Origin: Chitinophaga flava
Lineage (GTDB): Bacteria; Bacteroidota; Bacteroidia; Chitinophagales; Chitinophagaceae
Direction of reading: 5' to 3'
Length of the DNA: 64,000 nt
Assembly (NCBI RefSeq): GCF_003308995.1
Contig: NZ_QFFJ01000001.1
Location: 2,108,001 to 2,172,000 of the forward strand
Shown here: piece after piece, positions 32,992-41,336 of the stretch
How the letters are laid out: every line of letters begins with the position of its first letter
Position numbering within the stretch: the stretch's first letter is position 1
Notes under the pieces: model-generated
Database searches by the model: none
What the model was told of the DNA's origin: nothing
What the model saw: the letters and a program-made list of their open reading frames with translations, nothing else
Made by a program: the position numbers and the translations under genes

Positions 32992-34920
32992 ATGAAGAGA
33001 GTCTTACTACTGGTTATAAGCTGCTGTTTGTTTAACCTCATCGCAGCTGCATACCACATCATTGGTGGCGAAATATATTATAAGACGATAGGACTGAATG
33101 GAGATAATACCCGCTACCGTTATCTCATCACCCTCAAGCTATACCGCGACGCAGACTTTACCTGTGGCGACCGGCAAGGTTGTATCGACAAGTTCGAAAA
33201 CCCGGTCGTGGCAAACGTATATACGGCCAATGGTACCATTGTATTGTCTTCCGTATATCTTTACATGAGTCAGGTTGTCCCGCTCATCGATACACTGAAA
33301 AACCCCTGTCTTGCACCACAGGCGCAACACCTGGAAGTAGCCTTTTATACCGCTACCATTGATCTGGCGCCAGTCTTCGGCGGCTATTATGTAGCCTCCC
33401 AACGATGTTGCCGCGGCGAAAAACTCGCCAATATCTATGATTCAGAACATGAAGGTTCTACCTACTACACCATCATTCCCGGTGTTGAATCCAAACCTTA
33501 TAATAACAGCGCTTATTTCAACAAAGACACCGCCATCGTTATCTGCAATAGTATGCCCTTTAAAATAGATTATGCTGCATTTGATGAAGACGGGGATAGT
33601 TTGACCTACAGCCTTTGCAGTGCCCTCACGGATGGTACTGCCAACAATGATATCAATTCCTCCACTCCTCCTCCGTATAATTCTACAGTACGCTACATTC
33701 CCCCTTACTCGGGCACTAATCCCATGGGCGGAAGCCCGGGCATCTCTATCGATAATAAAGGGCTGATCACCTGTACACCCAATAAACCAGGCAAGTATGT
33801 AATCACGGTATGCGTAAATGAATACGACCGAACCACCAAACGATTCCTCGGCATACATAGCAAAGATATTCTGCTTACAGTATTTGACTGCACTACCAAA
33901 ATAGTCGCCCGATTTCCTTCCGTACTCAACAATTGCTCGGAAACGCCGGAATTAAAGGTGCCCATACCCAACTACAGTAATTCCGGGTACGGCTCCACCT
34001 ACTACTGGACCTTTGGTGATGGAACGGATACACTAACAGACGACAGAACCCTCTTCTATCATCAATACCCCGATACCGGTATCTATAAAGTAAAACTGGT
34101 GGTCAATCCGCATCTCGCCTGCCGGGACAGCGTCAACGGAGAAGTACACAACTATCCCGGGCTGAAAGCCGGTTTTACCACTGCCGGTTTCTGCAAGGAA
34201 GACCCCATTAGTTTCAATGACACCTCCTCCTACCTATACGGCCAGATCACCAGCCGTACCTGGAATTTTGGTACCAATGACAGCGTAAGGCTGCCAGCCG
34301 GAGACCGCAGCGTTCAGTATACCTTTCCTAAAGGGAACGTATATACGGTGACGCTCACCCTTCATACCGACAAACAATGTGAAAAAACTGTTACACAAAA
34401 CGTGCGTATTTACCAGGTGTTACCTTTCGCCGGTAATGACACTATTCTGGCCAAAGGGCAAACCATGGTGATGCAGGGCAGCGGCGGAAATGTTTACACC
34501 TGGCAGCCTCCCGACGGGCTCAGCGATCCTCATATCGCCCATCCGGTGCTTACCTACAATAAAGACATCACCTATGTGCTGAAGGTATCTGATCTACAGG
34601 GTTGTGTTGGGTATGATAGCATCAGCGTTAAGTATTTCACCGGCCCGGAAATGTATATCCCCAATGCTTTTACACCCAATGGTGACGGCGTAAATGACCG
34701 GTTTCGCTTTATACCGGTAGGCATTGTTCATTACCAGTTCTTCCGGATTTACAATCGCTGGGGCCAGGAGATCTATTCCTCCACAGATTTCAGAAACGGA
34801 TGGGACGGTACCTACAAAGGCATGCCGGCACCTGTAGACACTTATCTGTGGATACTGAAGGGCACCGACTTCAACGGTAAGGAGATCTTCAAAAAGGGGA
34901 CTGTTACACTCATCCGTTAG
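32992..34920 (+). CDS. PKD-domain surface protein with type B T9SS sorting signal, paralogue
   Basis: 642 residues from ATG 32992 (signal peptide ending LIAAA). Same plan as its upstream neighbour but shorter: an N-terminal YHIIGGEIYYK domain, Cys-containing middle (ASQRCCRGEKLANIYDSEHE), PKD-like segment (YYWTFGDGTDTLTDD, about 340-390), then the CHU_C sorting domain (YIPNAFTPNGDGVNDRF, FFRIYNRWGQEIYSS, YLWILKGTD). It lacks two or three of the Ig-like units between PKD and sorting domains. A clear tandem duplication of the preceding gene; both end in KGTVTLIR. Confidence 0.88.
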   Translation: MKRVLLLVISCCLFNLIAAAYHIIGGEIYYKTIGLNGDNTRYRYLITLKLYRDADFTCGDRQGCIDKFENPVVANVYTANGTIVLSSVYLYMSQVVPLIDTLKNPCLAPQAQHLEVAFYTATIDLAPVFGGYYVASQRCCRGEKLANIYDSEHEGSTYYTIIPGVESKPYNNSAYFNKDTAIVICNSMPFKIDYAAFDEDGDSLTYSLCSALTDGTANNDINSSTPPPYNSTVRYIPPYSGTNPMGGSPGISIDNKGLITCTPNKPGKYVITVCVNEYDRTTKRFLGIHSKDILLTVFDCTTKIVARFPSVLNNCSETPELKVPIPNYSNSGYGSTYYWTFGDGTDTLTDDRTLFYHQYPDTGIYKVKLVVNPHLACRDSVNGEVHNYPGLKAGFTTAGFCKEDPISFNDTSSYLYGQITSRTWNFGTNDSVRLPAGDRSVQYTFPKGNVYTVTLTLHTDKQCEKTVTQNVRIYQVLPFAGNDTILAKGQTMVMQGSGGNVYTWQPPDGLSDPHIAHPVLTYNKDITYVLKVSDLQGCVGYDSISVKYFTGPEMYIPNAFTPNGDGVNDRFRFIPVGIVHYQFFRIYNRWGQEIYSSTDFRNGWDGTYKGMPAPVDTYLWILKGTDFNGKEIFKKGTVTLIR

Positions 34921-35020
34921 TTCATGTAAAAAGTATCCTTTTTTAGGTGATATCATCCTAATTTTACAGTATTGTTTCAACAGGCACCAACCAACAGGGA
35001 GGGCCACCAATCATGTTATT

Positions 35021-35776
35021 ATGGGAATCGTTCTTATTACAGGCGCTACGGCAGGATTTGGCCAGGCATGTGCAGAAATATTTGCAGCAAAAGGCCATGA
35101 CGTGATCATCACTGGTCGTCGCAAGGAAAGGCTGGAAACACTCAAAACACAACTTTCTCAGGAGTATGGTGCCAATGTACTGGCCCTGAATTTTGATGTC
35201 AGAGATGAACAGGCCGTACAGGCAGCACTGAACAGTATCCCCGAAGAATGGAAAGCGGTGGATATCCTCATCAACAACGCCGGACTGGCAGCAGGCCTTA
35301 GCACCATCGATGAAGGAGATACCGAAGACTGGAATAGTATGATAGACACCAACGTCAAAGGGCTGTTGTATGTTTCCCGTACTGTGATTCCGTGGATGCG
35401 TTCCCGTACCCGTGGCCATATCATCAACATCGGCTCTACCGCCGCCAAAACCGTATATGCCAAAGGCAACGTGTACTGTGCCACCAAAGCTGCTGTGGAT
35501 GCCATTTCCGAAGGTATGCGCATAGACCTGCTGCCCTACCGGATAAAAGTAACCGCCATCCACCCGGGTGCTGCCGAAACCGAGTTCTCCCTGGTACGCT
35601 TCAAAGGCGACGAAGACAAAGCCAAAGATGTATACAAAGGCTTTATTCCGATGAGCGCCAAAGATGTGGCTGACGTGGTATACTATTGCACTACCCTGCC
35701 GCCACATGTTTGTATCAATGACCTCGTATTAACACCATTACAACAGGCCAATGCCTATTATATTGATAAAAATTAA
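35021..35776 (+). CDS. SDR-family NAD(P)-dependent oxidoreductase
   Basis: 251 residues. Classical short-chain dehydrogenase: cofactor loop TGATAGFGQACAEIF (TGxxxGxG at residues about 6-13), with GRRKERL after beta-2 suggesting NADP preference; NNAG (about 87-90), the catalytic Ser in NIGSTAAKT, and YCATK (YxxxK, about 154-158). It resembles the YdfG group that oxidises 3-hydroxy acids such as L-allo-threonine or serine, but the substrate cannot be fixed. It stands alone, 100 bp after the T9SS cargo gene. Confidence 0.92.
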   Translation: MGIVLITGATAGFGQACAEIFAAKGHDVIITGRRKERLETLKTQLSQEYGANVLALNFDVRDEQAVQAALNSIPEEWKAVDILINNAGLAAGLSTIDEGDTEDWNSMIDTNVKGLLYVSRTVIPWMRSRTRGHIINIGSTAAKTVYAKGNVYCATKAAVDAISEGMRIDLLPYRIKVTAIHPGAAETEFSLVRFKGDEDKAKDVYKGFIPMSAKDVADVVYYCTTLPPHVCINDLVLTPLQQANAYYIDKN

Positions 35777-35812
35777 CACGTTTATGTGAGTATATAGTTA
35801 AGGGTATTTTTC

Positions 35813-35820
35813 TATATTTG
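35813..35820 (+). promoter_or_regulatory. -7 box of the small-gene transcription unit
   Basis: TATATTTG, an exact TAnnTTTG match, 36 bp after the SDR stop codon. It starts a unit that holds a 10-codon ORF, the 51-codon gene and a terminator. Confidence 0.55.
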
Positions 35821-35849
35821 AAAACATTTATATATCTTTTGGAGTCCCT

Positions 35850-35882
35850 ATGCTCAAAAAAATATATACCAATGACATCTAA
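35850..35882 (+). CDS. 10-codon leader ORF (possible)
   Basis: ATG at 35850 encodes MLKKIYTNDI and stops. A GGAG at 35841-35844 lies 5 nt upstream, an unusually good Shine-Dalgarno for this genome. It could be a leader peptide for the 51-codon gene 52 nt downstream, or chance. Confidence 0.3.
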   Translation: MLKKIYTNDI

Positions 35883-35933
35883 CTAAAACAAGCCGAGAAC
35901 AGACTCTATCCATTTAATGAAAACCATATCCCT

Positions 35934-36089
35934 ATGCTTACATTCTTAACTATGTACGTATTGCGCCTGTACTATCCAAGGTGGAAAGAATTTTGGCGCC
36001 TTTATTTCGGCAAGTCCCGCCGAGGCAACTATGGCCGCTGGGCTTCGCGCAAAGACTGGAGTGAGGGTTACAGCTGGAGCTATAGCTGA
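35934..36089 (+). CDS. Small aromatic- and arginine-rich protein, unknown
   Basis: 51 residues beginning MLTFLTMYVLRLYYPRWKEF and ending in a Trp/Tyr/Ser tail (KDWSEGYSWSYS). There is a short hydrophobic start, then basic and aromatic residues (7 Tyr, 5 Trp, 8 Arg). Not recognised as any family. It is supported as a real gene by its own TATATTTG promoter 120 bp upstream and a strong terminator 18 bp after the stop. The composition would fit a membrane-surface or nucleic-acid-binding peptide; no function is inferred. Confidence 0.55.
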   Translation: MLTFLTMYVLRLYYPRWKEFWRLYFGKSRRGNYGRWASRKDWSEGYSWSYS

Positions 36090-36107
36090 CCAAAGAAATT
36101 ATCAATG

Positions 36108-36138
36108 AAAAGGGTGACCAGATACTGGTCACCCTTTT
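36108..36138. terminator. Terminator after the 51-codon gene
   Basis: A 14-bp perfect stem, 36108-36121 with 36125-36138 (AAAAGGGTGACCAG), a 3-nt loop and a T-rich tail. It also faces the convergent propeller-lipoprotein gene. Confidence 0.9.
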
Positions 36139-36167
36139 TGTTTTAAGCCGTTATTTATTATCTACAA

Positions 36168-37370
36168 TCAAATAGATACTACTTCGTACACCACCTCTCC
36201 TTTCCTTGTATAAGCCACCAGCACTGATTTACCGGCCAAAGCACTCACTACCGGATAGGTAGCATAGAGGCTGTCAGCCGTGAGTGAACGACTGCTGATT
36301 GTTTGCCCTTCGGGCGATTTGACCACCATACCTACCCTGCTGCGGAAATCTCCCTGCCACTTCACCGGTTCATCCCATACCACTACCACCTTATCGCCGG
36401 CCGCTGTTACGATCTGCGGATGTTTGGCCATAGGTGCTTTACTCAGTGATTCTTTCTGCGTATAGGTTTTACCGTTATCTTCGGATCCTGCGTAAAAAAC
36501 ACCTTGTCCACCACCCATCGTGAACCAGGCAAAATGCAACCCCTTACGGTTGGCCGTCAGCGCCGGGCCAGTATGCGGACACCCTTTCACCACCCAGTTG
36601 TCTGCACTGATACGTACCGGCTCACTGAAAGACTTTCCGCCATCTAAAGACACCTGATGCACCATATCCCGGATAGAATCATTAATGATATCACGATAAG
36701 CCAGGTGTACATCGCCATTGCTGGCTACATATAAACGGGTACGGCAGCACTGGCAGACAGTCTGCGCCACCGGCTTTGCGGCCTGGAAGCCTTGCGGCCC
36801 CGCTGTCACAGCCCAATACAGCGTAGACCCTTCTGCTTTGGTATCCTTACGGTTGTCGAGCCAGATCGCCGCCGCTTCTCCGCCAGGTAACAACGCCATA
36901 TCAAAATACCGCTGATCATAACCTGCCGTATCTGTCACTAAAGGATGCGCAGCCCCCCAGGTTTTACCACCATCAGCAGAAAGCGTGTACATCACTTTTC
37001 CCGCATACTTATTCCGGGGATCATGCTGCTCCACCCCAAACAGGGCGATCGCACTACCATCGGGTTTAAAAAGCAGTTTGGGCAGGTTTTCCGCATGTGG
37101 GTATACACCAGTGGTAGCAGCAATTTTTACAGGCTCAGAAAACGTATGTCCGTTATCGTTAGATACCGCATATAACATAACACCGGTATCTGCAGTACTA
37201 TCTTTCTCCACCCAACTAATCACCGTATTCCCCGATGCATCCCCGGTAATGTAAGGACAGGAAGCATCCATGCCCCTGTGCGACAACACTACTGCCCCCT
37301 CCTGCTGTTGCGGCTTACACGACCATAACCCCAGTAATCCCGCTGTAATCATTATAACTATCCTCTTCAT
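36168..37370 (-). CDS. BNR/sialidase-like beta-propeller lipoprotein with CxCC motif
   Basis: 400 residues. Lipoprotein signal MKRIVIMITAGLLGLWSC. BNR/Asp-box-like repeats recur (VSNDNGHTFSEPVK, LSADGGKTWGAAH, VSLDGGKSFSEPVR, GSEDNGKTYTQKE), giving a six-bladed-type propeller. The sialidase Arg triad is not evident, so enzymatic activity is doubtful. Cys206-Gln-Cys208-Cys209 forms an unusual CxCC that could bind metal. It starts 2 bp after the TonB receptor and is the last gene of the operon; I infer a role at the cell surface in handling the receptor's ligand. Confidence 0.8.
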   Translation of the reverse strand: MKRIVIMITAGLLGLWSCKPQQQEGAVVLSHRGMDASCPYITGDASGNTVISWVEKDSTADTGVMLYAVSNDNGHTFSEPVKIAATTGVYPHAENLPKLLFKPDGSAIALFGVEQHDPRNKYAGKVMYTLSADGGKTWGAAHPLVTDTAGYDQRYFDMALLPGGEAAAIWLDNRKDTKAEGSTLYWAVTAGPQGFQAAKPVAQTVCQCCRTRLYVASNGDVHLAYRDIINDSIRDMVHQVSLDGGKSFSEPVRISADNWVVKGCPHTGPALTANRKGLHFAWFTMGGGQGVFYAGSEDNGKTYTQKESLSKAPMAKHPQIVTAAGDKVVVVWDEPVKWQGDFRSRVGMVVKSPEGQTISSRSLTADSLYATYPVVSALAGKSVLVAYTRKGEVVYEVVSI

Positions 37371-37372
37371 AA

Positions 37373-39658
37373 TTATCTTTTTCCGGTAAAAGTATATGCT
37401 ACGCCAAAGTTGAATGTTTGCCTTGGGCCTACCCGGTAACTCTTACCATAAGCAGATTTCTCTGCAGTGGTAGCATACAGGCGGTCACCTGCATTCATAC
37501 AGTTGAGCCAGCATTCAAAGCCTTTCCACTGATAACCAGCTCTGATATTAAACAGATCATATCCATCATACCAGGCCGTATTGGCGGCATCCATATAATA
37601 TCCGCTGATATGCTGCCACTCTCCTCCTATCCTGAAACCCCTCAACAGAGAAGGTTTCCAGGTCAGTTCCGTATTGGTGATCCATTTGGGAGCGCCATTC
37701 ATAGCATTGTGATCGTATGTTTTTCCATTCTCCGTATAGGCGTCAAAGATATGAGACGCATAAGTGCCGCTGGTCCGTATAAATACAGAACGAAGTGGTG
37801 TGTAGCGGGCATTCCATTCAATACCGCGATGAGTAGTAGCACCTGCATTCTGGTTTTCATAAGAACCATCCGCAGTACGGACACTCACAATTTCATTGCT
37901 TCCTTTCATCAGATACACACTGACATCCACATATCCTTTATTTTGCGCGAAACCAAACCAGCCGCCGGCTTCATAGTTATTGTAGTTAGCAGATTTCAAC
38001 ACCGGCACTTTCACCCCTCTGTACAGTTCTGAAATATTAGGAGGGGCAAAACCCTTACTGTAATTGGCATACAGCCCTCTGTTGTGCTGAAGGTTATAGG
38101 TCAATCCCAGTTTGGGAGTGAGCGCATTGAAGTTATTACGTTCGCTGGGTGCACCGGTAAATGCAGAAGGAGGCAGATAATTGTTAAAATCATAGTCCAT
38201 CCTGTCATAACGCAGTGCAGCTACTATCCGCATGTTAGCCAGCGGCATAAAGGAAAACTGTGTATATGCAGCCGTATTCAGCAGCCCTACGCGATAATTG
38301 GTGAGCACTGAATCGGTGAGCCGATAGCCGACATAATAACCAGCGGCATCTTTATCAATATCAATATAATTGGCGTTATAGGTAGCTGGGCTGTAATCCG
38401 CGCTCACACCGGCTATCAACGAAGCGTTCTTCCAGTCGAAATCTTTTTTATGCTGCGCAATAATGCCATAACTATAAAAAGCATCACTATTGATTTCTCC
38501 TCTTGCCTTTAAGGTATTACGCACATCCCTGATAGCATAAAAAGGATTCTGCCCGATGGTACTGTGACGGAAAAAAGCGGTCACACTCGTATGGTTGCGG
38601 CTATCCCATTCATGGTCGAGTGTACTGCGGATACGCAGGGCTTTCACTTCTCTGTAACTGAAAGTCTGGAAGTTCCGATAATCTTTCGCAAAAAAATGTG
38701 CACTGTCCAAACCACCCGTCTGGTCTGTTTTATAATTCACCAGTGTGGCGGCGGTGGTCCATTTGTTTTTTTCGTTGAGCTGTACATCCGCTCTCGCAGT
38801 CAGCGCCAGTTTATGAAAGTCGCTGTGGTCCATATAACCATTGCGTTGATCAGCATAATAACCGCCTACCAGAAAACCGACTTTCCCTTTGGTATCAGAA
38901 ACACTGAAGTCGGTACGTTTATATCCCCAGTTGCTGGCTTCCAACTGCACTTTGGCGGTAGGTACCAGCGTAGGAACTGCTGTGATAAAATTGACAGCTC
39001 CACCCACTGCTTCACTGCCATACAGGGAAGAGGCCGGTCCACGGATCACTTCGATATTACGCAGTGCAGCCATATTGATTTCTATCAGCGCATTATGGTT
39101 AAAGTCTCCTACTGTACGGATGGGAATACCATCTTCCAGATATAGGAAAAGACTTTTATAGCCTATAGGCTGACGGATGGCCATTGTATGCTGTTCATTA
39201 CCCAGATCTACCATGTATACCCCGCTTACTTTATTCAACACTTTGTCCAGAGTAGTGGCTTTGGTTTCCTGTAATGTTTGTGGAGAAATGGTGCTGATGG
39301 CCACAGGTACTTCTGTGCGATATTGTTTTTCTCTGGAAGAAGAAACGACGATCTCATTCAGGTTGGTGGAACTGGCTTCCAGGTAGATGACTGGCGTTTG
39401 TACTGCTGCTGAGGCAGGTATTTTAAGTGTGATGTATCCTACATAGGAAATCTTCAGCGAATCGTTTGCAGCGGGCGCGGGCAATACATAATGTCCCTGC
39501 GCATTACTGGTGCAGCCTTTACCGGCTGCTGTCAGGTTGATACTTACGCCTGGTAAGGCTTCTCTGGTCCGGGCATCTGCTATGCGTCCTTCCAGTTGCT
39601 GGGCATAGCTCGCCTGCATCGCCATACAGGCAATGAAAAGTATATAAAAAATTCTCAT
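37373..39658 (-). CDS. TonB-dependent outer-membrane receptor
   Basis: 761 residues with a signal peptide (ending ASYAQ). A carboxypeptidase-regulatory-like domain (about 20-95; GRIADARTREALPGVSINL) precedes the plug (about 105-225; EIVVSSSREKQYRTEVPVAI, IEVIRGPASSLYGSEAVGGA) and a 22-strand barrel. It ends in a Phe-containing strand (FNFGVAYTFTGKR). The size and the IRGPASSLYGSEAVGG motif are those of siderophore, heme or metal receptors, not of SusC. The neighbours (Cys-rich 123-residue protein upstream, CxCC propeller lipoprotein downstream) point to a metal ligand, perhaps copper or iron. Confidence 0.92.
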   Translation of the reverse strand: MRIFYILFIACMAMQASYAQQLEGRIADARTREALPGVSINLTAAGKGCTSNAQGHYVLPAPAANDSLKISYVGYITLKIPASAAVQTPVIYLEASSTNLNEIVVSSSREKQYRTEVPVAISTISPQTLQETKATTLDKVLNKVSGVYMVDLGNEQHTMAIRQPIGYKSLFLYLEDGIPIRTVGDFNHNALIEINMAALRNIEVIRGPASSLYGSEAVGGAVNFITAVPTLVPTAKVQLEASNWGYKRTDFSVSDTKGKVGFLVGGYYADQRNGYMDHSDFHKLALTARADVQLNEKNKWTTAATLVNYKTDQTGGLDSAHFFAKDYRNFQTFSYREVKALRIRSTLDHEWDSRNHTSVTAFFRHSTIGQNPFYAIRDVRNTLKARGEINSDAFYSYGIIAQHKKDFDWKNASLIAGVSADYSPATYNANYIDIDKDAAGYYVGYRLTDSVLTNYRVGLLNTAAYTQFSFMPLANMRIVAALRYDRMDYDFNNYLPPSAFTGAPSERNNFNALTPKLGLTYNLQHNRGLYANYSKGFAPPNISELYRGVKVPVLKSANYNNYEAGGWFGFAQNKGYVDVSVYLMKGSNEIVSVRTADGSYENQNAGATTHRGIEWNARYTPLRSVFIRTSGTYASHIFDAYTENGKTYDHNAMNGAPKWITNTELTWKPSLLRGFRIGGEWQHISGYYMDAANTAWYDGYDLFNIRAGYQWKGFECWLNCMNAGDRLYATTAEKSAYGKSYRVGPRQTFNFGVAYTFTGKR

Positions 39659-39789
39659 TACATCATTAATGGGGTGTAAGCATGAAAAGCATACACCTGG
39701 TTTATCAGGAATAATAAGGATGGAGCATATCAGTATAACAACTCCAACGATATCATCATCGTTAGGTCATCAAACCAACACACAAAGAC

Positions 39790-40161
39790 TTAGCCGATCA
39801 ATGGCTGCGGTGGACGGAAAATAGCGGAGACGGGGGTTTCCAGGGATGGAGATGTGTAAAAAGCTACATGTACTACCTGTGCAGCTACCGGTACCTGAAT
39901 ATATACCGGCAAAGCATTCACAAACATCACTTCATAACGTTCCTTGTTACTACCAGTGTTTTTGTCCTGACGGGCGTCACGGTCCAGTTCTTTTTTCAGA
40001 TAACATTTACCATCACAATGCATCTCCGGTTTGTTCCTGTTTTCACACAACACCCGCGCAATGTAGGACTGCTGTGCGTCAAACTGCAGAACGATAAGAC
40101 TTTTGCTGAAGTTCTGCAGCAAAAGTCCTAATGAAATGCATATGATGAGAAAATATTTCAC
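39790..40161 (-). CDS. Small secreted Cys-rich protein preceding a TonB receptor
   Basis: 123 residues from a GTG start at 40161. A hydrophobic N-terminal helix (about 2-18, ISLGLLLQNFSKS) suggests export or a membrane anchor. The central motif LCENRNKPEMHCDGKCYLKK holds three Cys and one His in 12 residues, a plausible metal site. Proteins with this CENRxKPxxxCxGKC pattern occur beside TonB receptors in Bacteroidota, from memory; function unknown. A TAAGTTTG box ends 4 nt before the GTG, which fixes the start. First gene of the operon, 131 bp upstream of the receptor. Confidence 0.75.
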   Translation of the reverse strand: MKYFLIICISLGLLLQNFSKSLIVLQFDAQQSYIARVLCENRNKPEMHCDGKCYLKKELDRDARQDKNTGSNKERYEVMFVNALPVYIQVPVAAQVVHVAFYTSPSLETPVSAIFRPPQPLIG

Positions 40162-40165
40162 ACTG

Positions 40166-40173
40166 CAAACTTA
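40166..40173 (-). promoter_or_regulatory. -7 box of the Cys-rich protein gene
   Basis: TAAGTTTG on the minus strand, then CAGT and the GTG start: a 4-nt gap predicting a leaderless message. Confidence 0.55.
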
Positions 40174-40250
40174 AATAACAATCATTAAAAATATCATGAT
40201 TTTTATCAGGACGTTTTGTTATGCATCGCCCGAAGGGCCGGGCCTTAAAA

Positions 40251-40293
40251 CAAAAGGAGGTATCTCAATAGCAATCTGAGCCTCCTCCTTTGG
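40251..40293 (-). terminator. Terminator of the 46-codon minus-strand gene
   Basis: AAAGGAGG (40253-40260) pairs with CCTCCTTT (40284-40291), with an inner CTCA/TGAG pairing. On the minus strand it ends CCTCCTTTTGTTTT, i.e. with a U-rich tail in that direction only. It lies 11 bp after the small gene's stop. Confidence 0.6.
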
Positions 40294-40303
40294 TTTATTT
40301 TCC

Positions 40304-40444
40304 CTACCCTGGCAGATCATCTACCAAACGGGGCGCACCAGATTTACGGGGCAACCTCTCTCTCCGCAGTTTTAAATCCTCTAACCTTTTCAATAAAGTG
40401 TTTGAGGCTTTTTTGTTTTTGACCGTTGGCGATTTCGTTGTCAC
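40304..40444 (-). CDS. Small basic protein, unknown (possible)
   Basis: 46 residues from GTG 40444. A purine-rich AGGAAGGAA directly precedes the start, and a terminator oriented for this strand follows the stop. The sequence is Lys/Arg/Leu-rich (TLLKRLEDLKLRRERLPRKS) with a likely amphipathic helix. It is too short for family recognition. An overlapping plus-strand frame (40290-40571) has no such signals. Could be a small regulator or DNA/RNA-binding peptide. Confidence 0.42.
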   Translation of the reverse strand: MTTKSPTVKNKKASNTLLKRLEDLKLRRERLPRKSGAPRLVDDLPG

Positions 40445-40686
40445 TTCCTTCCTGTTTGCTATTAAGCCACCTATCTTTTATTTCTTCTCTTTTCCGGAAT
40501 CAATTAATAATTCGCGGATACTAATGTTAACGACTATGGTAATATCATGTAATACTTTTAATGCCGGCTGAAAGCTATTATTTCCCTGACCGACCAATTG
40601 CCTGTTCTATGCTCCGTTTGTTTCTTTCTGACCTCCACAGCAAAAACACTGGACTGTAAAGCAAAATACATTTCTCTTACTCCTCA

Positions 40687-40694
40687 TAATTTTG
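40687..40694 (+). promoter_or_regulatory. -7 box of the ABM/AraC operon
   Basis: TAATTTTG, an exact TAnnTTTG match, 12 nt before ATG 40707. Confidence 0.55.
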
Positions 40695-40706
40695 CTACTA
40701 ATAAAA

Positions 40707-41327
40707 ATGGAAATTATGAACACACAAGAAACAACTTTACTTGTTACCTTCCGTATCAAACCAACCGAAAGAGAAAGATTCGAGGCCGCACTCATCGATG
40801 ATCTGTTGGGTGCCAGAAATGAACCCGGCAATTGGTCTATGCACTTATTCCAGTCTAAGAAAGATAGAGATCTGCTCTATTTTTATGAACGCTGGCAGGA
40901 CAACTTTGTATTGGATCTGCACCTACAGTATGATTATACGCAAACGGTGTTTGAATTAGCGCCCGATGCATTATTTGAGCCAATTAATATCAGGCGGTTG
41001 ACGGATTTATCTCCTGTCGATCAGGCCACATATCGGCTTCCGGCGGACACCACCAAATCTATAGATCACTTGATTACCTTTACAGTACCTGAAAGCGAAC
41101 GGGAGATGTTTATCAACACCTGGTCAACGCTTGTGGAAAAGAACAGGGCCATACCAGGCTGTGTTGCCTTTCATCTACATAGTGTAGAAAATGAACCATC
41201 CACTTTTGTATTATATACGCGTTGGGAAAATGAAACGGCATGGCGTCAATACGTTTCTACCCCTATAGCAGAAGGAATTTCCGATTTTCTCCTGGAACTG
41301 TTTCCATATTGTCAGAAGAATCAGTAG
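40707..41327 (+). CDS. Double ABM-domain (antibiotic biosynthesis monooxygenase-like) protein
   Basis: 206 residues from ATG 40707 (ATG 40716 is also possible). Two ferredoxin-like ABM domains are joined in one chain. Domain 1 (about 8-95) has LLVTFRIKPTERERFEAAL, GNWSMHLFQSKKDRDLLYFY and ERWQD. Domain 2 (about 115-200) has LITFTVPESEREMFINTW, PGCVAFHLHS and YTRWENETAW. Such proteins oxidise quinol-like or polyketide substrates without cofactor, or degrade heme (the IsdG relatives). The substrate is unknown. The stop is 9 bp before the AraC regulator, so the two form an operon and the regulator may control it. Confidence 0.82.
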   Translation: MEIMNTQETTLLVTFRIKPTERERFEAALIDDLLGARNEPGNWSMHLFQSKKDRDLLYFYERWQDNFVLDLHLQYDYTQTVFELAPDALFEPINIRRLTDLSPVDQATYRLPADTTKSIDHLITFTVPESEREMFINTWSTLVEKNRAIPGCVAFHLHSVENEPSTFVLYTRWENETAWRQYVSTPIAEGISDFLLELFPYCQKNQ

Positions 41328-41336
41328 TTTTATTTG

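Noticed and set aside
40290..40571. 93-codon plus-strand open frame upstream of the ABM gene
   Set aside because: No promoter, RBS or terminator in that direction, odd composition, and the minus-strand frame opposite it has better signals.
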